Part shown: in pieces, positions 1 to 14,144 of the stretch | How positions within the stretch are numbered: position 1 is the stretch's first letter | How the letters are laid out: each line of letters opens with the position of its first letter | From: Marinobacter algicola DG893 | Lineage (GTDB): Bacteria; Pseudomonadota; Gammaproteobacteria; Pseudomonadales; Oleiphilaceae | Length of the DNA: 42,855 nt | NCBI RefSeq assembly: GCF_000170835.1 | Contig: NZ_ABCP01000031.1 | Span: forward strand, 1 to 42,855 | Direction: 5' to 3' | The notes under the pieces: generated by a model | Told to the model about the DNA's origin: nothing | Databases searched by the model: none | What the model saw: the letters and a program-made list of their open reading frames with translations, nothing else | Program-made: the position numbers and the translations under genes

Positions 1-28
1 GCTCACTCCCATAGTCCTTCTGGAACGC

Positions 29-2566
<2,538 letters not shown>

Positions 2567-2606
2567 TCAAGATGGGACGCCAGACTACCAGAAAGGCCTC
2601 ACCTTC

Positions 2607-3968
2607 TCAATTACATTCCCGCTCCACAACAATCCGCCAGCCACTGGCCGGGGCCTCTCCACAGTATTTGCCGGAAACCCACAAGTCGCCAGCTCCGACC
2701 ACTTCTTCATGGCCACCCACCACCTCAAGAAGCAGCGGTAGCCGGGCTCTTTCCCAGGGTGGGACATTTTTTTCCTGAAGCCAGTTCTTCAACGATTTCG
2801 ACGGGCCGCCAGGGGCCGGTCGGATACGCTCGCCCCCTGCCCTCGTAGATACCCTTATTTCCGGCGCCGGTGTTTTAGGCTTACCTGACGCCGCCAGCGT
2901 CAATCGCCACTCCCCCCACCACAGCGCCCGATCCGGAATCAGGACAGGCTTTCCTGCGGGCAATTCCGTGAACTCGGGAACCAGGTACAGGCACCCCCGA
3001 AAACGTCGGATCACGAACCCCGCTCCCCGAAGCTCCGGCTCCCTATCCGCCGGCGAGTCCAGAAAATCCTGCAGGACCTGTGACCAGTCTGCCATGGTGG
3101 GAGACTGGTAGTGAAAGTGCCCAACCCACCAGCGCAGCAAGTTTTTCTGCTCCGCCAGAGACAGCGCACCGACCGCACTCAAACAAAGCTCACCAGAAGG
3201 CCCAGCACATTGCTGGAAGTGGATTTCCGCGAGCTTTCCAGCCAACTCGTCCGCCTCGCGGCACGAATGGGCGGTATGGCCCATGCGGCTGATCAGCGAC
3301 GGCCAGCGTGACTTCAGGAGAGGAAAAATCGAGGCCCGGAGGAAGTTACGATCAAAGCGCTCATCGATATTACTGGGATCTTCCATCCACTCGATACCGT
3401 GCTCAGCCGCCCATGCGTGAAGCTCTGCGCGACTGAAGTCAAGCAGTGGTCGATATAGCCGACCAGCACCCAGAGGACGGGTTATCGGCATACCGCCCAA
3501 CCCCACCACACCAGTCCCGCGCAACAACCGAAACAGCACTGTTTCAGCCTGATCATCACCATGATGGGCCATCAACAGCAACTCACCCGGCGCCAGAATC
3601 TCCTCGAACACCTGATAACGAGCATTCCGTGCGGCCTCCTCAACACCACCGCTGGTGTCGATTTCGGGAGTCTCGCGGCTGCTGACGATCACTCGACGGA
3701 TGTCGAGGGGGACACCAAGCTCCCGACAAATGTCCTCGCAGAAACGCTCTGCGTCATCGGCATTCGGCTGCAATTGATGATTTATGTGTATGGCGGATAC
3801 CTGGCCGCTGTGGGCATACAGATACGCCGTAACATGGAGAAGCAGAACCGAATCCATGCCACCGCTGAGGGCAATGCGAAGGTGTGAATGCGTAGGCAGG
3901 TGCCTGACCGGAGCACATAGCGCCTCCGGCCAGTCTCGTCCGGAGCCGGGGTTACCGGCCGGTGTCAT
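2607..3968 (-). CDS. tilS: tRNA(Ile)-lysidine synthetase
   Basis: Attaches lysine to C34 of the CAU-anticodon isoleucine tRNA so that it reads AUA codons; cytoplasmic and normally essential. The 453-aa protein has the N-type ATP pyrophosphatase signature SGGMDS at about residues 35-40, the following [14 protein letters not shown] stretch, and the [11 protein letters not shown] motif, then the less conserved C-terminal substrate-binding domains (PFAM TilS and TilS_C regions). Its ATG overlaps the accA stop by 17 bp, so translation is probably coupled. This accA-tilS-pyrG order is typical of gammaproteobacteria. No defect is visible. Confidence 0.95.
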   Translation of the reverse strand: MTPAGNPGSGRDWPEALCAPVRHLPTHSHLRIALSGGMDSVLLLHVTAYLYAHSGQVSAIHINHQLQPNADDAERFCEDICRELGVPLDIRRVIVSSRETPEIDTSGGVEEAARNARYQVFEEILAPGELLLMAHHGDDQAETVLFRLLRGTGVVGLGGMPITRPLGAGRLYRPLLDFSRAELHAWAAEHGIEWMEDPSNIDERFDRNFLRASIFPLLKSRWPSLISRMGHTAHSCREADELAGKLAEIHFQQCAGPSGELCLSAVGALSLAEQKNLLRWWVGHFHYQSPTMADWSQVLQDFLDSPADREPELRGAGFVIRRFRGCLYLVPEFTELPAGKPVLIPDRALWWGEWRLTLAASGKPKTPAPEIRVSTRAGGERIRPAPGGPSKSLKNWLQEKNVPPWERARLPLLLEVVGGHEEVVGAGDLWVSGKYCGEAPASGWRIVVERECN

Positions 3969-4905
3969 ATCGGGTCAACCGCTCGTAGCGGCGGGACACC
4001 AGTTCGTCTTCCGGCAGGCGACTGAGTTCGGCAATGCCCTTGCTCAGAGTCTCACGCAGGGATTCTGCCATTTCTTCCGGGCTGCGATGCGCCCCGCCCA
4101 GCGGTTCTGTAATAACGTTGTCCGCCAATCCAAGATCCTTAAGTCGGTCGGCGGTCACGCCCATCGCCTCTGCCGCCTGGGACGCGTATTCCGCACTCTT
4201 CCACAGGATCGACGCGCACCCCTCGGGCGAAATGACGGCATAGGTGGAATATTGAAGCATATTCAACTGATCGCATACCCCGATGGCCAAAGCGCCGCCG
4301 GAACCGCCCTCGCCCACCACCGTGGAAATAATTGGCGTCTTCAGGCGGGACATGACGGCAAGGTTGAAGGCAATGGCTTCACTCTGACCGCGCTCTTCGG
4401 CCCCGATACCGGGATAGGCACCCGGAGTATCAATAAAGGTCAGGATTGGCATACGAAAACGCTCAGCCATCTCCATCAACCGCAGGGCCTTGCGGTACCC
4501 TTCCGGGCGCGGCATGCCGAAATTTCGCTTTACCTTGTCCCGTACTTCCCGGCCTTTCTGATGCCCAATCACCATGACTGGCTTGCCGTCCAGGCGGGCT
4601 GTGCCACCAACGATGGCCTGATCGTCCGCATAACGACGGTCTCCGTGCAACTCGTCGAAGTCGTCAAAAATCATGTCAACGTAGTCGAGGGTGTAGGGCC
4701 GGCGGGGATGACGCGCCAGGCGGGCCACGTCCCAGGGTTTGAGGTTCGAGAAGATGCTTTCAGTCAGGCTGACACTTTTCTTGCGCAGCCTGCTGATTTC
4801 GTCGGTAATATTGATATCGGTGTCATTTCCCACCATGCGAAGCTCTTCAATCTTGGCTTCAAGGTCGGCAATCGGTTGTTCGAAATCCAGATAATTAGGG
4901 TTCAT
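3952..4905 (-). CDS. accA: Acetyl-CoA carboxylase carboxyltransferase subunit alpha
   Basis: Alpha half of the carboxyltransferase that moves the carboxyl group from biotin-BCCP to acetyl-CoA to give malonyl-CoA, starting fatty acid synthesis; partner AccD is not in the window. The 317-aa length matches the family. Visible landmarks are the N-terminal helix ([17 protein letters not shown]), [11 protein letters not shown], the oxyanion-hole region [12 protein letters not shown] and the [10 protein letters not shown] stretch. The start at 4905 has a weak GGA ribosome site. The 176 bp between dnaE and accA show no clear hairpin; a separate accA promoter there cannot be excluded. Confidence 0.97.
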   Translation of the reverse strand: MNPNYLDFEQPIADLEAKIEELRMVGNDTDINITDEISRLRKKSVSLTESIFSNLKPWDVARLARHPRRPYTLDYVDMIFDDFDELHGDRRYADDQAIVGGTARLDGKPVMVIGHQKGREVRDKVKRNFGMPRPEGYRKALRLMEMAERFRMPILTFIDTPGAYPGIGAEERGQSEAIAFNLAVMSRLKTPIISTVVGEGGSGGALAIGVCDQLNMLQYSTYAVISPEGCASILWKSAEYASQAAEAMGVTADRLKDLGLADNVITEPLGGAHRSPEEMAESLRETLSKGIAELSRLPEDELVSRRYERLTRYDTGR

Positions 4906-5081
4906 GATGTTCCATCATTTGCTTGCAAGGCGAGAATGTGAGTCGCCAAACCAGAATTTTGGACAAAGATAGCAGCGCCTGAGCATTGGCTAAAGCGGAC
5001 CTTCGTATGAGTCCACTTTCTGACAAAAACGTAATTTTTCAACGTGCCCGCCATACCCGGGATGAACCTTGCCGGATAGTA

Positions 5082-8000
5082 TCAATCATAGACCAGTTCT
5101 ACCGACTGGTCGCCTACGAGGTATTTCAACTCCAATAACAGGTCATCATCGGGCTGTACGCGCCACGATTCACCCAGTTCGATACGGGTACTGGCATTAT
5201 CGCTACTGTATTCAATCCATACCGGGCTGCCCTCACAACGGAAGGGCCTGAGCGTGGAGTCCAGTTTATCCAGCAGGCCGTTCTGAAGCTGATCCGCGTG
5301 AATAGCAAGCTTGAGACCACGACTGAACTGTTGCCGGGCCGTACCAACGTCCATCACCGAGCTGACGCGCATCTTCATCTGGCCAGAATAGTCATCATGG
5401 CTGACCTGGCCCTCCACCACAATGACCTGGTCGGACTGAAGCAGCTCCCGATTCTCGAAAAAGGCCTCTGAAAACAACGTAGCCTCGATGCGGGCACTGC
5501 GATCATCCAGGGTGATAAACGCCATGGTCGACCCTGTGCGGGTTTTCATGGAGCGCTGCGCGACGACAAGACCGGCCACACGCTGGGGCTGGCGAGCCGG
5601 CTTGAGATCGGCAATGGATGAGCGCACAAACCGCCGCACTTCTTTCTCGTATTCATCGAACGGGTGACCGGTCAGATAAAGGCCCAGGGTATCCTTCTCG
5701 CCCTTGAGGCGCTCTTTCTTGGGCCATTCCCGCACATTCGCCACATCGGAATAAGGGTCTCCGTCTTCACCGCCCATCAGCATATCGCCAAACATATCAG
5801 TCATGCCCACGGTCTCGTTGCGGGACTGCTGGCCGGCCTGCTGAATGGCTTTGTCGATACTGGCCATCAACTGGGCGCGCCCTGCCCCCAGCTTATCCAT
5901 GGCACCGGAACGGATCAGGGCTTCCATGGCCCTCTTGTTCACTTTTTTCAGATCCACCCGGCGGCAAAAATCAAAAATATCCTGGTAGGGCTCACCGTCG
6001 GCGCGGCCGGCCTGAATGCTGCCAATCGGCCCCTCACCAAGCCCCTTGATCGCGCCCAGGCCGTATACGATGGCGCCATCATCGTTGACGGTAAAGGTGT
6101 ATTCAGAGCGGCTGACGTCGGGCACCAGCAGCTCCAGTCCCATGCTGCGGCATTCCTCCACCAGCGTGACCACCTTGTCGGTGTTCTGCATATCCGCCGT
6201 GAGTACCGCAGCCATAAACTCAGCGGGATAATGGGCCTTCAGCCACAGTGTCTGATAGGAAACCAGCGCGTAGGCAGCCGAGTGGGATTTATTGAAGCCA
6301 TAGCCGGCAAACTTTTCAACCAGGTCGAAAATGTTCTCCGCCAGGGTTTTGTTGATGTCATTGTTCTCACAGCCGTCGAGAAAGAACTGCTTCTGCTTGG
6401 CCATTTCCTCGGGCTTTTTCTTACCCATGGCCCGGCGCAACATGTCGGCGTTGCCGAGACTGTAGCCAGCCATGACCTGGGCAATCTGCATGACCTGTTC
6501 CTGATACAGGATAACGCCATAGGTGGGCTCAAGAACGGGCTTCAACCCTTCATACTGATAATCAGGATGCGGGAATGACATGGGCTGCCTGCCATGCTTC
6601 CGGTCGATGAAGTCATCCACCATGCCCGACTGCAGCGGCCCCGGACGGAACAAGGCAACCAGGGCGATCATATCCTCCAGGGAGTCCGGCTGCAGACGTC
6701 GGATCAGGTCTTTCATGCCTCGCGATTCGAGCTGGAACACCGCCGTGGTTTCCGCCTTCTTGAGCATGTCGAACGATGGCACGTCGTCCAGCGGAATCTC
6801 GTTAATATCCAGCGCCGGCTTGCCCTGCTTCTCAAGACGCGGGTTAATCATCTTCAGGGCCCAGTCGATGATCGTCAGGGTCCGCAGCCCCAGGAAGTCA
6901 AACTTCACCAGGCCGGCGTCTTCCACATCGCCCTTGTCGAACTGGGTCACCAGGCTGCCGCCCTCGTCATCGCAGTACAGCGGCGAGAAATCGGTAATCT
7001 TGGTGGGCGCAATCACCACGCCACCGGCGTGCTTACCGGCGTTTCGGCACACACCCTCGAGCTTCAGGGCCATCTCCCAGATTTCCTGGGCTTCCTCGTC
7101 ATTCTCCAGGAACTCTACCAGCTGTGGTTCCTGCTCCAGGGCCTTCTCCAGGGTCATGCCCGGCTCGAAAGGGATCATCTTGGAGAGTTTGTCCGCCAGC
7201 CCGTAGGACTTGCCCTGAACCCGGGCAACGTCCCGCACAACCGCCTTGGCAGCCATGGTGCCGAAGGTAATGATCTGGGACACGGCTTCGCGGCCGTACT
7301 TTTCCGCCACATAGGCGATGACACGGTCACGGCCTTCCATGCAGAAGTCGACGTCAAAGTCGGGCATCGAAACCCGTTCGGGGTTCAGGAAGCGCTCGAA
7401 CAGCAGATCGTATTCCAGAGGGTCAAGATCGGTAATCAACTGGGCGTAGGCCACCAGGGAGCCTGCACCAGAACCCCGGCCCGGGCCTACCGGCACGCCG
7501 TTATTCTTGGCCCACTTGATGAAGTCCATAACGATCAGGAAGTACCCCGGGAACCCCATCTGGATAATGATATCCAACTCGAAGTTCAGGCGCTTGTAGT
7601 AGGCCTCGCGCTTGCTGTCGTATTCCGGGTCGTCCTTGCTGAGGGTTTTCGCCAGCCGCTCTTCCAGGCCCTCTTCCGACACCTTGCGGAAGTACTCATC
7701 CATGGTCATGCCATCAGGGATGGGGTAGTTCGGCAGGAAATACTCTCCCATACGCACCGGGACTGAGCAGCGTCGGGCAATTTCCACCGTATTCTCAACC
7801 GCCTCGGGGATATCAGAGAACAATTCAATCATTTCATCGGCGCTGCGCAGATACTGCTGGTCGCTGAAACGACGATCCCGCCTCGGGTCATCCAGGGTGC
7901 GGCTCTCGCCAATGCAGACCCTTGCCTCATGGGCTTCGAAATCTTCGGCATGGAGGAAGTGGACATCGTTTGTCGCCACCACCGGGCAGCCCAGCGCCTC

Positions 8001-8564
8001 CGCCAGCTCTACATTCAGGTGCAGACAGTCTTCATCCCCCGGTCGCCCCGTGCGTTGCAGCTCCAGGTAGAACGACCCAGGATAGAGACTCATCCAGTAT
8101 TCGGCGCGCTGTCTGGCAAGGTCCAGCTTACCCGACATTAACGCCTTGCCAACATCCCCCAGGCGCGCCCCAGATAGGGCAATCAGCCCTTCAGTGCGGT
8201 TTTCCAGCCACTGGCGCTGGATAATTGGCTTACCGAAACGTTGCCCTTCTGTGTACCCCAGCGAGACCACTTCGGTCAGGTTCAGGTAGCCATCGTTGTT
8301 GCGGGCCAGCAGAGTGATGCGAAACGGATTGTCGGGCTCATCCGGGTTTTCAACCCAAAGATCCGCGCCGATTATGGGCTTCACACCTGCGCCCATGGCC
8401 GCTTTGTAGAAGCGCACCAGCGAGCACATATTGGACTGCTCCGTAAGCCCGACGGCCGGCATACCCAATTCCGCAACCCGGCCGATCAGCGGTTTCACGC
8501 GCACCAGGCCGTCTACCATGGAGTATTCGGAATGCACGCGGAGGTGGACAAAGGTCTGTGACAT
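5082..8564 (-). CDS. dnaE: DNA polymerase III alpha subunit, DnaE1 type
   Basis: Catalytic subunit of the replicative polymerase. The longest frame opens at 8618, but the start at 8564 ([16 protein letters not shown]) is preferred: it gives 1160 aa, the same as the E. coli enzyme, and has an AGGAAG ribosome site 11 nt upstream. Domains in order are PHP (about 5-280), the palm with catalytic acidic residues in PDFDVDF at about 401-407, [12 protein letters not shown] with the third Asp, the fingers, the [14 protein letters not shown] region, helix-hairpin-helix, an OB fold (about residues 1000-1080) and the C-terminal tau-binding region. It follows the TlpA-like gene by 43 bp and precedes accA on the same strand. 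Confidence 0.97.
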   Translation of the reverse strand: MSQTFVHLRVHSEYSMVDGLVRVKPLIGRVAELGMPAVGLTEQSNMCSLVRFYKAAMGAGVKPIIGADLWVENPDEPDNPFRITLLARNNDGYLNLTEVVSLGYTEGQRFGKPIIQRQWLENRTEGLIALSGARLGDVGKALMSGKLDLARQRAEYWMSLYPGSFYLELQRTGRPGDEDCLHLNVELAEALGCPVVATNDVHFLHAEDFEAHEARVCIGESRTLDDPRRDRRFSDQQYLRSADEMIELFSDIPEAVENTVEIARRCSVPVRMGEYFLPNYPIPDGMTMDEYFRKVSEEGLEERLAKTLSKDDPEYDSKREAYYKRLNFELDIIIQMGFPGYFLIVMDFIKWAKNNGVPVGPGRGSGAGSLVAYAQLITDLDPLEYDLLFERFLNPERVSMPDFDVDFCMEGRDRVIAYVAEKYGREAVSQIITFGTMAAKAVVRDVARVQGKSYGLADKLSKMIPFEPGMTLEKALEQEPQLVEFLENDEEAQEIWEMALKLEGVCRNAGKHAGGVVIAPTKITDFSPLYCDDEGGSLVTQFDKGDVEDAGLVKFDFLGLRTLTIIDWALKMINPRLEKQGKPALDINEIPLDDVPSFDMLKKAETTAVFQLESRGMKDLIRRLQPDSLEDMIALVALFRPGPLQSGMVDDFIDRKHGRQPMSFPHPDYQYEGLKPVLEPTYGVILYQEQVMQIAQVMAGYSLGNADMLRRAMGKKKPEEMAKQKQFFLDGCENNDINKTLAENIFDLVEKFAGYGFNKSHSAAYALVSYQTLWLKAHYPAEFMAAVLTADMQNTDKVVTLVEECRSMGLELLVPDVSRSEYTFTVNDDGAIVYGLGAIKGLGEGPIGSIQAGRADGEPYQDIFDFCRRVDLKKVNKRAMEALIRSGAMDKLGAGRAQLMASIDKAIQQAGQQSRNETVGMTDMFGDMLMGGEDGDPYSDVANVREWPKKERLKGEKDTLGLYLTGHPFDEYEKEVRRFVRSSIADLKPARQPQRVAGLVVAQRSMKTRTGSTMAFITLDDRSARIEATLFSEAFFENRELLQSDQVIVVEGQVSHDDYSGQMKMRVSSVMDVGTARQQFSRGLKLAIHADQLQNGLLDKLDSTLRPFRCEGSPVWIEYSSDNASTRIELGESWRVQPDDDLLLELKYLVGDQSVELVYD

Positions 8565-8607
8565 AGCGTCGGATACTTCCTGCAGGTTAATGGCGGTTCG
8601 GGCCAGG

Positions 8608-9099
8608 TCAGCGACCAATCAATTCTTTGATGTCTTCTTCAGTTTGCGGGCCGAAGCGGGCCTCGACGAGGTCTCCATCCGGATCCACAATAAACGTTGC
8701 AGGCAGGGCTACGGGTGTTTTCCAGCCAAACTGCGGCCCTGGGTCCTCCGACAACATGCTGTATTCAATACCCATTCTTCGCCCAAGGTCGATCAGTTCC
8801 TGGCCACGAATTTCATCAAAATTCACGCCAAGCACCACCACGGCACCGGCGCGGTCAATACTGTTCAGCTCGGGAATTTCCTCCAGGCAGGGCTTGCACC
8901 ACTCGGCCCAGTAATTGACCAGTACCCAATGTCCCCGCAGGCTCTCCCACTCCAGCACGGTTCCGTCCGGCTTTTCGAACTCGTGGTTCTGGCAACCTGC
9001 CAACGATAACAAGGCCAATAGTATACCGATCCTGCACAACCTGGTGGAATAACCCACCTGTGCAGGGTACTTTGCAGGATATCGCGCAGGGTATTGCAA
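8608..9099 (-). CDS. TlpA-like thioredoxin-fold lipoprotein
   Basis: Probably a periplasmic, membrane-anchored thiol-disulfide reductase; the substrate is unknown. The thioredoxin/TlpA fold shows the active site WAEWCKPC (Cys68 and Cys71) and the cis-proline region ALPATFIVD. The lipobox LSLAGC places the acylated Cys at residue 36. I place the start at a TTG (9099) because a perfect AGGAGG lies 7 nt upstream; an in-frame GTG at 9057 has no ribosome site, and the ATG at 9198 would run into arsC. This start gives 163 aa. The n-region then contains three tandem tetrapeptides, YPAR, YPAK and YPAQ, coded by a 12-bp repeat. It is divergent from arsC and lies 43 bp before dnaE. Confidence 0.85.
   Translation of the reverse strand: MQYPARYPAKYPAQVGYSTRLCRIGILLALLSLAGCQNHEFEKPDGTVLEWESLRGHWVLVNYWAEWCKPCLEEIPELNSIDRAGAVVVLGVNFDEIRGQELIDLGRRMGIEYSMLSEDPGPQFGWKTPVALPATFIVDPDGDLVEARFGPQTEEDIKELIGR
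9058..9093 (-). repeat. Three tandem 12-bp repeats at the start of the TlpA-like gene
   Basis: Three head-to-tail 12-bp units with plus-strand consensus NNNNGCAGGRTA. On the minus strand they are in frame and read Tyr-Pro-Ala-Arg, Tyr-Pro-Ala-Lys and Tyr-Pro-Ala-Gln. Between the copies the Tyr and Ala codons differ only synonymously (TAC/TAT, GCG/GCA), which fits coding DNA. Confidence 0.85.
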
Positions 9100-9171
9100 A
9101 GGGTGCCCTCCTGTTAGACTACGGCGCTCAGACAAACTTGCGGTTAACCTGACCTGGGAAGAGGGAGAACC

Positions 9172-10141
<970 letters not shown>

Positions 10142-10174
10142 CCCCGGCGCCACTCAACCACAACGGATCACCGA

Positions 10175-10543
10175 ATGCTTCACAACCCCAAAGCCCGAAT
10201 AACCGCCCGGCTGACCATCCTGCTTTATCTGGCCACCCTGGCGGCCCTGCTTGTAAGCACTTTCTACCCCGTGCAGGTCGAGGGCGTCTCCGTCACGCTG
10301 ATGCTCAGCGTAAAACTGGTCCCGCTGCTGGCCTTTGCCGTACCGGTGTTCCGAGGCCACAATCGCGGTTATATCTGGCTCAGTTTCGTGGTGATTTTCT
10401 ATTTTACCCAGTACGTCGTATCGTCTTGGCTGAGCGAAGGCGCTATCGTCCCTCTGATCCTCGCTGTACTGACGTTCCTGCTGTTTACTGTGGCCATGGT
10501 CCACCTTAAGGTGAACCGTCCGCAACCCGTTACAGAAACCTGA
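10175..10543 (+). CDS. DUF2069 family inner-membrane protein
   Basis: A 122-aa protein with four predicted membrane helices (about residues 10-30, 38-58, 66-84 and 93-112) and short polar tails. The length, topology and position just after wrbA match the DUF2069 family of gammaproteobacteria, whose function is unknown. It begins 33 bp after wrbA and ends 13 bp before the ATPase gene, so the four plus-strand genes likely form one operon. No catalytic motif is visible. Confidence 0.8.
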   Translation: MLHNPKARITARLTILLYLATLAALLVSTFYPVQVEGVSVTLMLSVKLVPLLAFAVPVFRGHNRGYIWLSFVVIFYFTQYVVSSWLSEGAIVPLILAVLTFLLFTVAMVHLKVNRPQPVTET

Positions 10544-10556
10544 CAGGGAACGCATT

Positions 10557-12359
10557 ATGGCCGACAGCACTCACCCACCCGCGCCGCATAGAAGTACCTT
10601 GACCCTTAGGGATATCTGCACAGCGCTGGTCACCGGTGGTGAGATTACGCAGGAGGATGCCGAACGGGTTCTCTCGGCGAACATTGGTATCCAGACGGGC
10701 GGCAACGGGCCCGCCAGCCAGCGCCATCCATTGGAACTGGTCGCCAAGGGCGGGTTGGAGAGCCAGAAAACAGGCCGCACGCTGGATCTGGACAGGCTGA
10801 CCCAATGGCTGGCGGAGTGGGCGGAACAGCCGTACTACCACATCGACCCGTTGAAGATAGATACACCCGCGATCGCCCGGGTGATGTCCTACGCTTTCGC
10901 CCAGCGACACGGCATTCTCGCGGTTGAAATCGGTGAGGATGAAGTTCTCATTGCCAGCACCGAACCCTTCAAGAATGACTGGGAAGGCAACCTGCGCCAG
11001 GCGGTCAGAAAAGACATCCGCCGTGTGGTGGCTAATCCAGAGGATATCCGCCGTTACACCGTTGAGTTCTATCAACTGGCGAGCTCGGTCAGCAAGGCCG
11101 GCGGCAACAATGCAACTAACCCCGCCGGGGCCCAGAATTTCGAGCAACTGCTGGACCTTGGGGCCAGCGAACACCCGGATGCCAACGACCAGCACGTGGT
11201 CAAGATTGTTGACTGGTTGCTGCAGTACGCGTTCGACCAACGCGCATCGGATATCCACATTGAACCACGGCGCAATGTCACCCAGGTTCGCTTTCGCATC
11301 GACGGAGTGCTGCACAACGTCTACGAATTCCCGGACCAGGTCGGCGTGGCGGTCACCAGCCGTCTGAAGATTCTCGGCAGGCTGAATGTGGCGGAAAAGC
11401 GTCGCCCCCAGGATGGCCGCATAAAAACCCGAAAGCCGGACAACAGCGAGGTGGAACTGCGGCTGGCCACCATGCCAACCGCGTTTGGCGAGAAAATGGT
11501 GTTGCGGATATTTGATCCGGAAGTGCTGCTGAAGTCCTACGAACAACTGGGGTTTTCCAAGGAAGACCGGGAACGCTGGCAGGCTATTACCGATCACCCC
11601 CACGGCATCGTTCTGGTCACCGGGCCCACTGGCTCTGGTAAAACCACCACTCTGTACTCAACCCTCAAGCAACTGGCCACTCCCGAGGTGAATATCTGCA
11701 CCATCGAGGACCCGATTGAGATGGTGGAGCCAGCCTTTAACCAGATGCAGGTTCAGACCAATATCGAACTGACGTTTGCTTCGGGCGTGCGGGCGCTGCT
11801 GCGACAGGACCCGGACATCATCATGATTGGTGAGATCCGTGACCTGGAAACTGCGGAAATGGCAGTGCAGGCCGCTCTGACCGGGCACCTCGTGCTGTCC
11901 ACCCTGCACACCAACGATGCCCCCAGCGCCATCACCCGATTGATGGAACTGGGCATCCCCCCCTACCTGATTCGTGCCACGGTGCTGGGCGTAATGGCAC
12001 AACGGCTAACCAGAACCCTGTGCCCCCACTGCAAGGCGCCAGGGCCGGTGGACGCGCAGGCCTGGCAAAGCCTGACCCGACCCTGGAAAGCCACCATGCC
12101 CAAGCAGGTCTACCACCCGGTTGGCTGCCTGGAGTGCCGGAACACCGGTTACTATGGTCGGGCCGGCGTTTACGAAATCATGCAACTGTCTGGCAACCTG
12201 ATCCGGCAGATTACCGAGCAGTGCGAACTGGACCAACTGAGAGTGGATGCGTACAAGGATGGCATGAAATCCCTGCGGCTCAGCGGCGCGCAGAAAGTGG
12301 CCGCGGGCTCTACCACGGTCGAGGAAATCCTGCGGGTGACCCCCGAAAGCCAACGTTGA
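10557..12359 (+). CDS. GspE/PilB-type secretion or pilus assembly ATPase
   Basis: Hexameric motor ATPase of the type II secretion/type IV pilus superfamily. The 600-aa protein has a divergent N-terminal GspE_N/MshEN-like region (about 10-160), a central domain with VRFRIDGVLHNV and RRPQDGRI, Walker A GPTGSGKTT at 356-364, an Asp box around IEDPIE, Walker B RQDPDIIMIGEIRD, a His box LSTLHTND, and a zinc-type tetracysteine at Cys489, 492, 524 and 527. That set is complete, so it is probably an active motor. No other secretion or pilus gene lies within the window, so the machine it drives cannot be assigned; a GspE- or MshE-like assignment would need phylogeny. Convergent with the DUF3080 gene, 36 bp away. 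Confidence 0.9.
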   Translation: MADSTHPPAPHRSTLTLRDICTALVTGGEITQEDAERVLSANIGIQTGGNGPASQRHPLELVAKGGLESQKTGRTLDLDRLTQWLAEWAEQPYYHIDPLKIDTPAIARVMSYAFAQRHGILAVEIGEDEVLIASTEPFKNDWEGNLRQAVRKDIRRVVANPEDIRRYTVEFYQLASSVSKAGGNNATNPAGAQNFEQLLDLGASEHPDANDQHVVKIVDWLLQYAFDQRASDIHIEPRRNVTQVRFRIDGVLHNVYEFPDQVGVAVTSRLKILGRLNVAEKRRPQDGRIKTRKPDNSEVELRLATMPTAFGEKMVLRIFDPEVLLKSYEQLGFSKEDRERWQAITDHPHGIVLVTGPTGSGKTTTLYSTLKQLATPEVNICTIEDPIEMVEPAFNQMQVQTNIELTFASGVRALLRQDPDIIMIGEIRDLETAEMAVQAALTGHLVLSTLHTNDAPSAITRLMELGIPPYLIRATVLGVMAQRLTRTLCPHCKAPGPVDAQAWQSLTRPWKATMPKQVYHPVGCLECRNTGYYGRAGVYEIMQLSGNLIRQITEQCELDQLRVDAYKDGMKSLRLSGAQKVAAGSTTVEEILRVTPESQR

Positions 12360-12395
12360 TACGCTCCCGGTCATCACGCCCGAAATGGTTGAGTT

Positions 12396-13445
12396 CTACT
12401 GGAGAGACGTTCCGCACTGAGAGAGCAACTGCCGCCAACGCTCTTTATGGGCCGTAACCGCGCTGCCCAGTTGCCCCCAAACGCTGTCGGTATTGCCCGT
12501 ATCCAGATAAAGCCGATACCAATCACGAAAAGCAGACGGCATGGTCTCTGTCTGTTGGGCGGCGAGCGTATCCAGCGGCTTGATCAGCGCCTCCTTCGCG
12601 TGTTCAATACGGTCGAGATAGTCCTTGATGCCACCGACGTATCCGTCGGTATAGATTTCCACGAGCTCGCCAGGCGGCTCTTCAGACTCCGACCCCGAGC
12701 AAAGTGGCACCCCTTCCACTCTCTTGACCAGCAGGGCCGTTGCATCGTCAAGCCGCGCTGTCATCAATCGTGCGCTGTTCAATAGCTGACCCGCACGATG
12801 TTCTGCCTGCCAGAGTTGATGCACACCACCCACATAATCCAACGGCTCACTTGTGTTGCCGTCCAGCAGGCCTCTGACCGTCTGGTTGACTCGCTTTACG
12901 CCCGAGGACAACTCCGCCAGAACCTTGTCATCGTCGCTCCCGGGATAATATCCCTGCGACAGGGTAAACAGCCGTTCAATCTCTTCCACACCCCAAGTGG
13001 CGTTCCATACCGCAACGGGGAGCGCTTCGGTTTTATGGGCGATGGCCTCTTCGAGTTCTTCCTGTATACCCTCACCATCGGTGTCCGAAATACAGGTCTC
13101 AGCGGCACGGATAAACCGCGTTTCATAACGCAATCGATTCAACGGTTGCATCACCCGCCCCATGATCGAGTTTTTTTCGCCGACCACGTACTGCAACTCA
13201 CACCCGTAAAGAGACAGGAAATCGAGCATTCCCATATCCAGATCCGGCATGTCGAGAACGCGCTCCCGTCGGCGCGGGATCTGAGGAACAGGGGCTATAT
13301 CGGAGAGTTCGGGGCGCAGTTCCAGAGCATCGGCTACGCTCACAACGTACCCATCCATCATATCTGGAACACCGGAATCCGGCGCGCAGCCGGCAAGGTA
13401 TAGGCACACCAAAGGCATTATCAGGCATCGAACGTCAGGCACCAT
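12396..13445 (-). CDS. DUF3080 family lipoprotein
   Basis: A 349-aa probable lipoprotein: a short hydrophobic signal with lipobox YLAGC at about residue 20. The body carries the family-like stretch FLSLYGCELQYVVGEKNS and LNRLRYETRF, which I recognise as DUF3080; the function is unknown. It is mostly helical with no transmembrane segments after the signal. It starts 6 bp after the mtnC stop, so it is the last gene of the mtnBDC transcript. The ATG at 13445 is used; an adjacent GTG is the alternative. Confidence 0.78.
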   Translation of the reverse strand: MVPDVRCLIMPLVCLYLAGCAPDSGVPDMMDGYVVSVADALELRPELSDIAPVPQIPRRRERVLDMPDLDMGMLDFLSLYGCELQYVVGEKNSIMGRVMQPLNRLRYETRFIRAAETCISDTDGEGIQEELEEAIAHKTEALPVAVWNATWGVEEIERLFTLSQGYYPGSDDDKVLAELSSGVKRVNQTVRGLLDGNTSEPLDYVGGVHQLWQAEHRAGQLLNSARLMTARLDDATALLVKRVEGVPLCSGSESEEPPGELVEIYTDGYVGGIKDYLDRIEHAKEALIKPLDTLAAQQTETMPSAFRDWYRLYLDTGNTDSVWGQLGSAVTAHKERWRQLLSQCGTSLQ

Positions 13446-13451
13446 GGAGGG

Positions 13452-14144
13452 TCAACCCTGCTGCAGAAACCTGTCGACTCCTGAAAAGTCCGTGGTCACC
13501 GCCCGCTTCGTGACCGGCAAATCTCCCTCACGTACAAGCCAGACCGTGCGCATGCCAGCGTCCTCAGCAGCCTTCAGTTCGGCCTCAACATCGGAGAGAA
13601 ACAGCACAGTTCGGGGTTCGACCCCCAATTCGTCGATGATGTTGCTGTAGGAAGTTGATTCCTTCTTACTGCCGATACAGGTATCAAAGTAACCGGAAAA
13701 GAACGGCGTTAAATCCCCAGCTTCGCTGAAACCGAAAATCAGCTTCTGTGCCTTCACAGAACCGGACGAGTAGACGAACAGGCGCAGACCTCGATCATGC
13801 CAGCGCTGCAGATACTCGGCGGCATCGTCGTAGATGTGCCCCCGGAACGCACCCTGCTGGTAACCCTGCTCCCAGAGCATTCCCTGCAAGGCCTTCAAAG
13901 GCGTTTCCTTGCGATCTTCCCGAATCCAGGTGTCCAGCACCTCAATAAGCCCGTCGATATCCTCCCTGGCAACCCCAGAGGTGTCGGCAACGGCATCCAG
14001 CTGCTCACGGATTTCAGTACTGTCTGCCGCGCCTTCTCGCACAAACTCGGCCATATGCTCCGCCGAGTAGGGAAACAAAACCTCATGTACAAAGGAGATC
14101 GAACTGGTGGTTCCCTCGATATCCGTCAAAATTACGCGGATCAT
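13452..14144 (-). CDS. mtnC: Enolase-phosphatase E1 (methionine salvage)
   Basis: HAD-superfamily enzyme that enolises and dephosphorylates 2,3-diketo-5-methylthiopentyl-1-phosphate to the acireductone used by MtnD. The 230-aa protein opens with the nucleophile motif ILTDIEGTTS, has the Ser of motif II in VYSSGS, a conserved Lys region GSKKES, and the acidic motif FLSDVEAE. The ATG overlaps the mtnD stop by 4 bp (ATGA), a sign of translational coupling. Complete. Confidence 0.96.
   Translation of the reverse strand: MIRVILTDIEGTTSSISFVHEVLFPYSAEHMAEFVREGAADSTEIREQLDAVADTSGVAREDIDGLIEVLDTWIREDRKETPLKALQGMLWEQGYQQGAFRGHIYDDAAEYLQRWHDRGLRLFVYSSGSVKAQKLIFGFSEAGDLTPFFSGYFDTCIGSKKESTSYSNIIDELGVEPRTVLFLSDVEAELKAAEDAGMRTVWLVREGDLPVTKRAVTTDFSGVDRFLQQG

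Noticed and set aside
3784..4941. 385-aa plus-strand ORF opposite accA and tilS
   Set aside because: It is antisense to two clearly conserved genes, has no ribosome site and no recognisable domain; long antisense frames are common in GC-rich DNA.
5664..7766. Two long plus-strand ORFs (304 and 390 aa) opposite dnaE
   Set aside because: They mirror dnaE codon structure and show His/Gln-rich, domain-free translations typical of antisense shadows.
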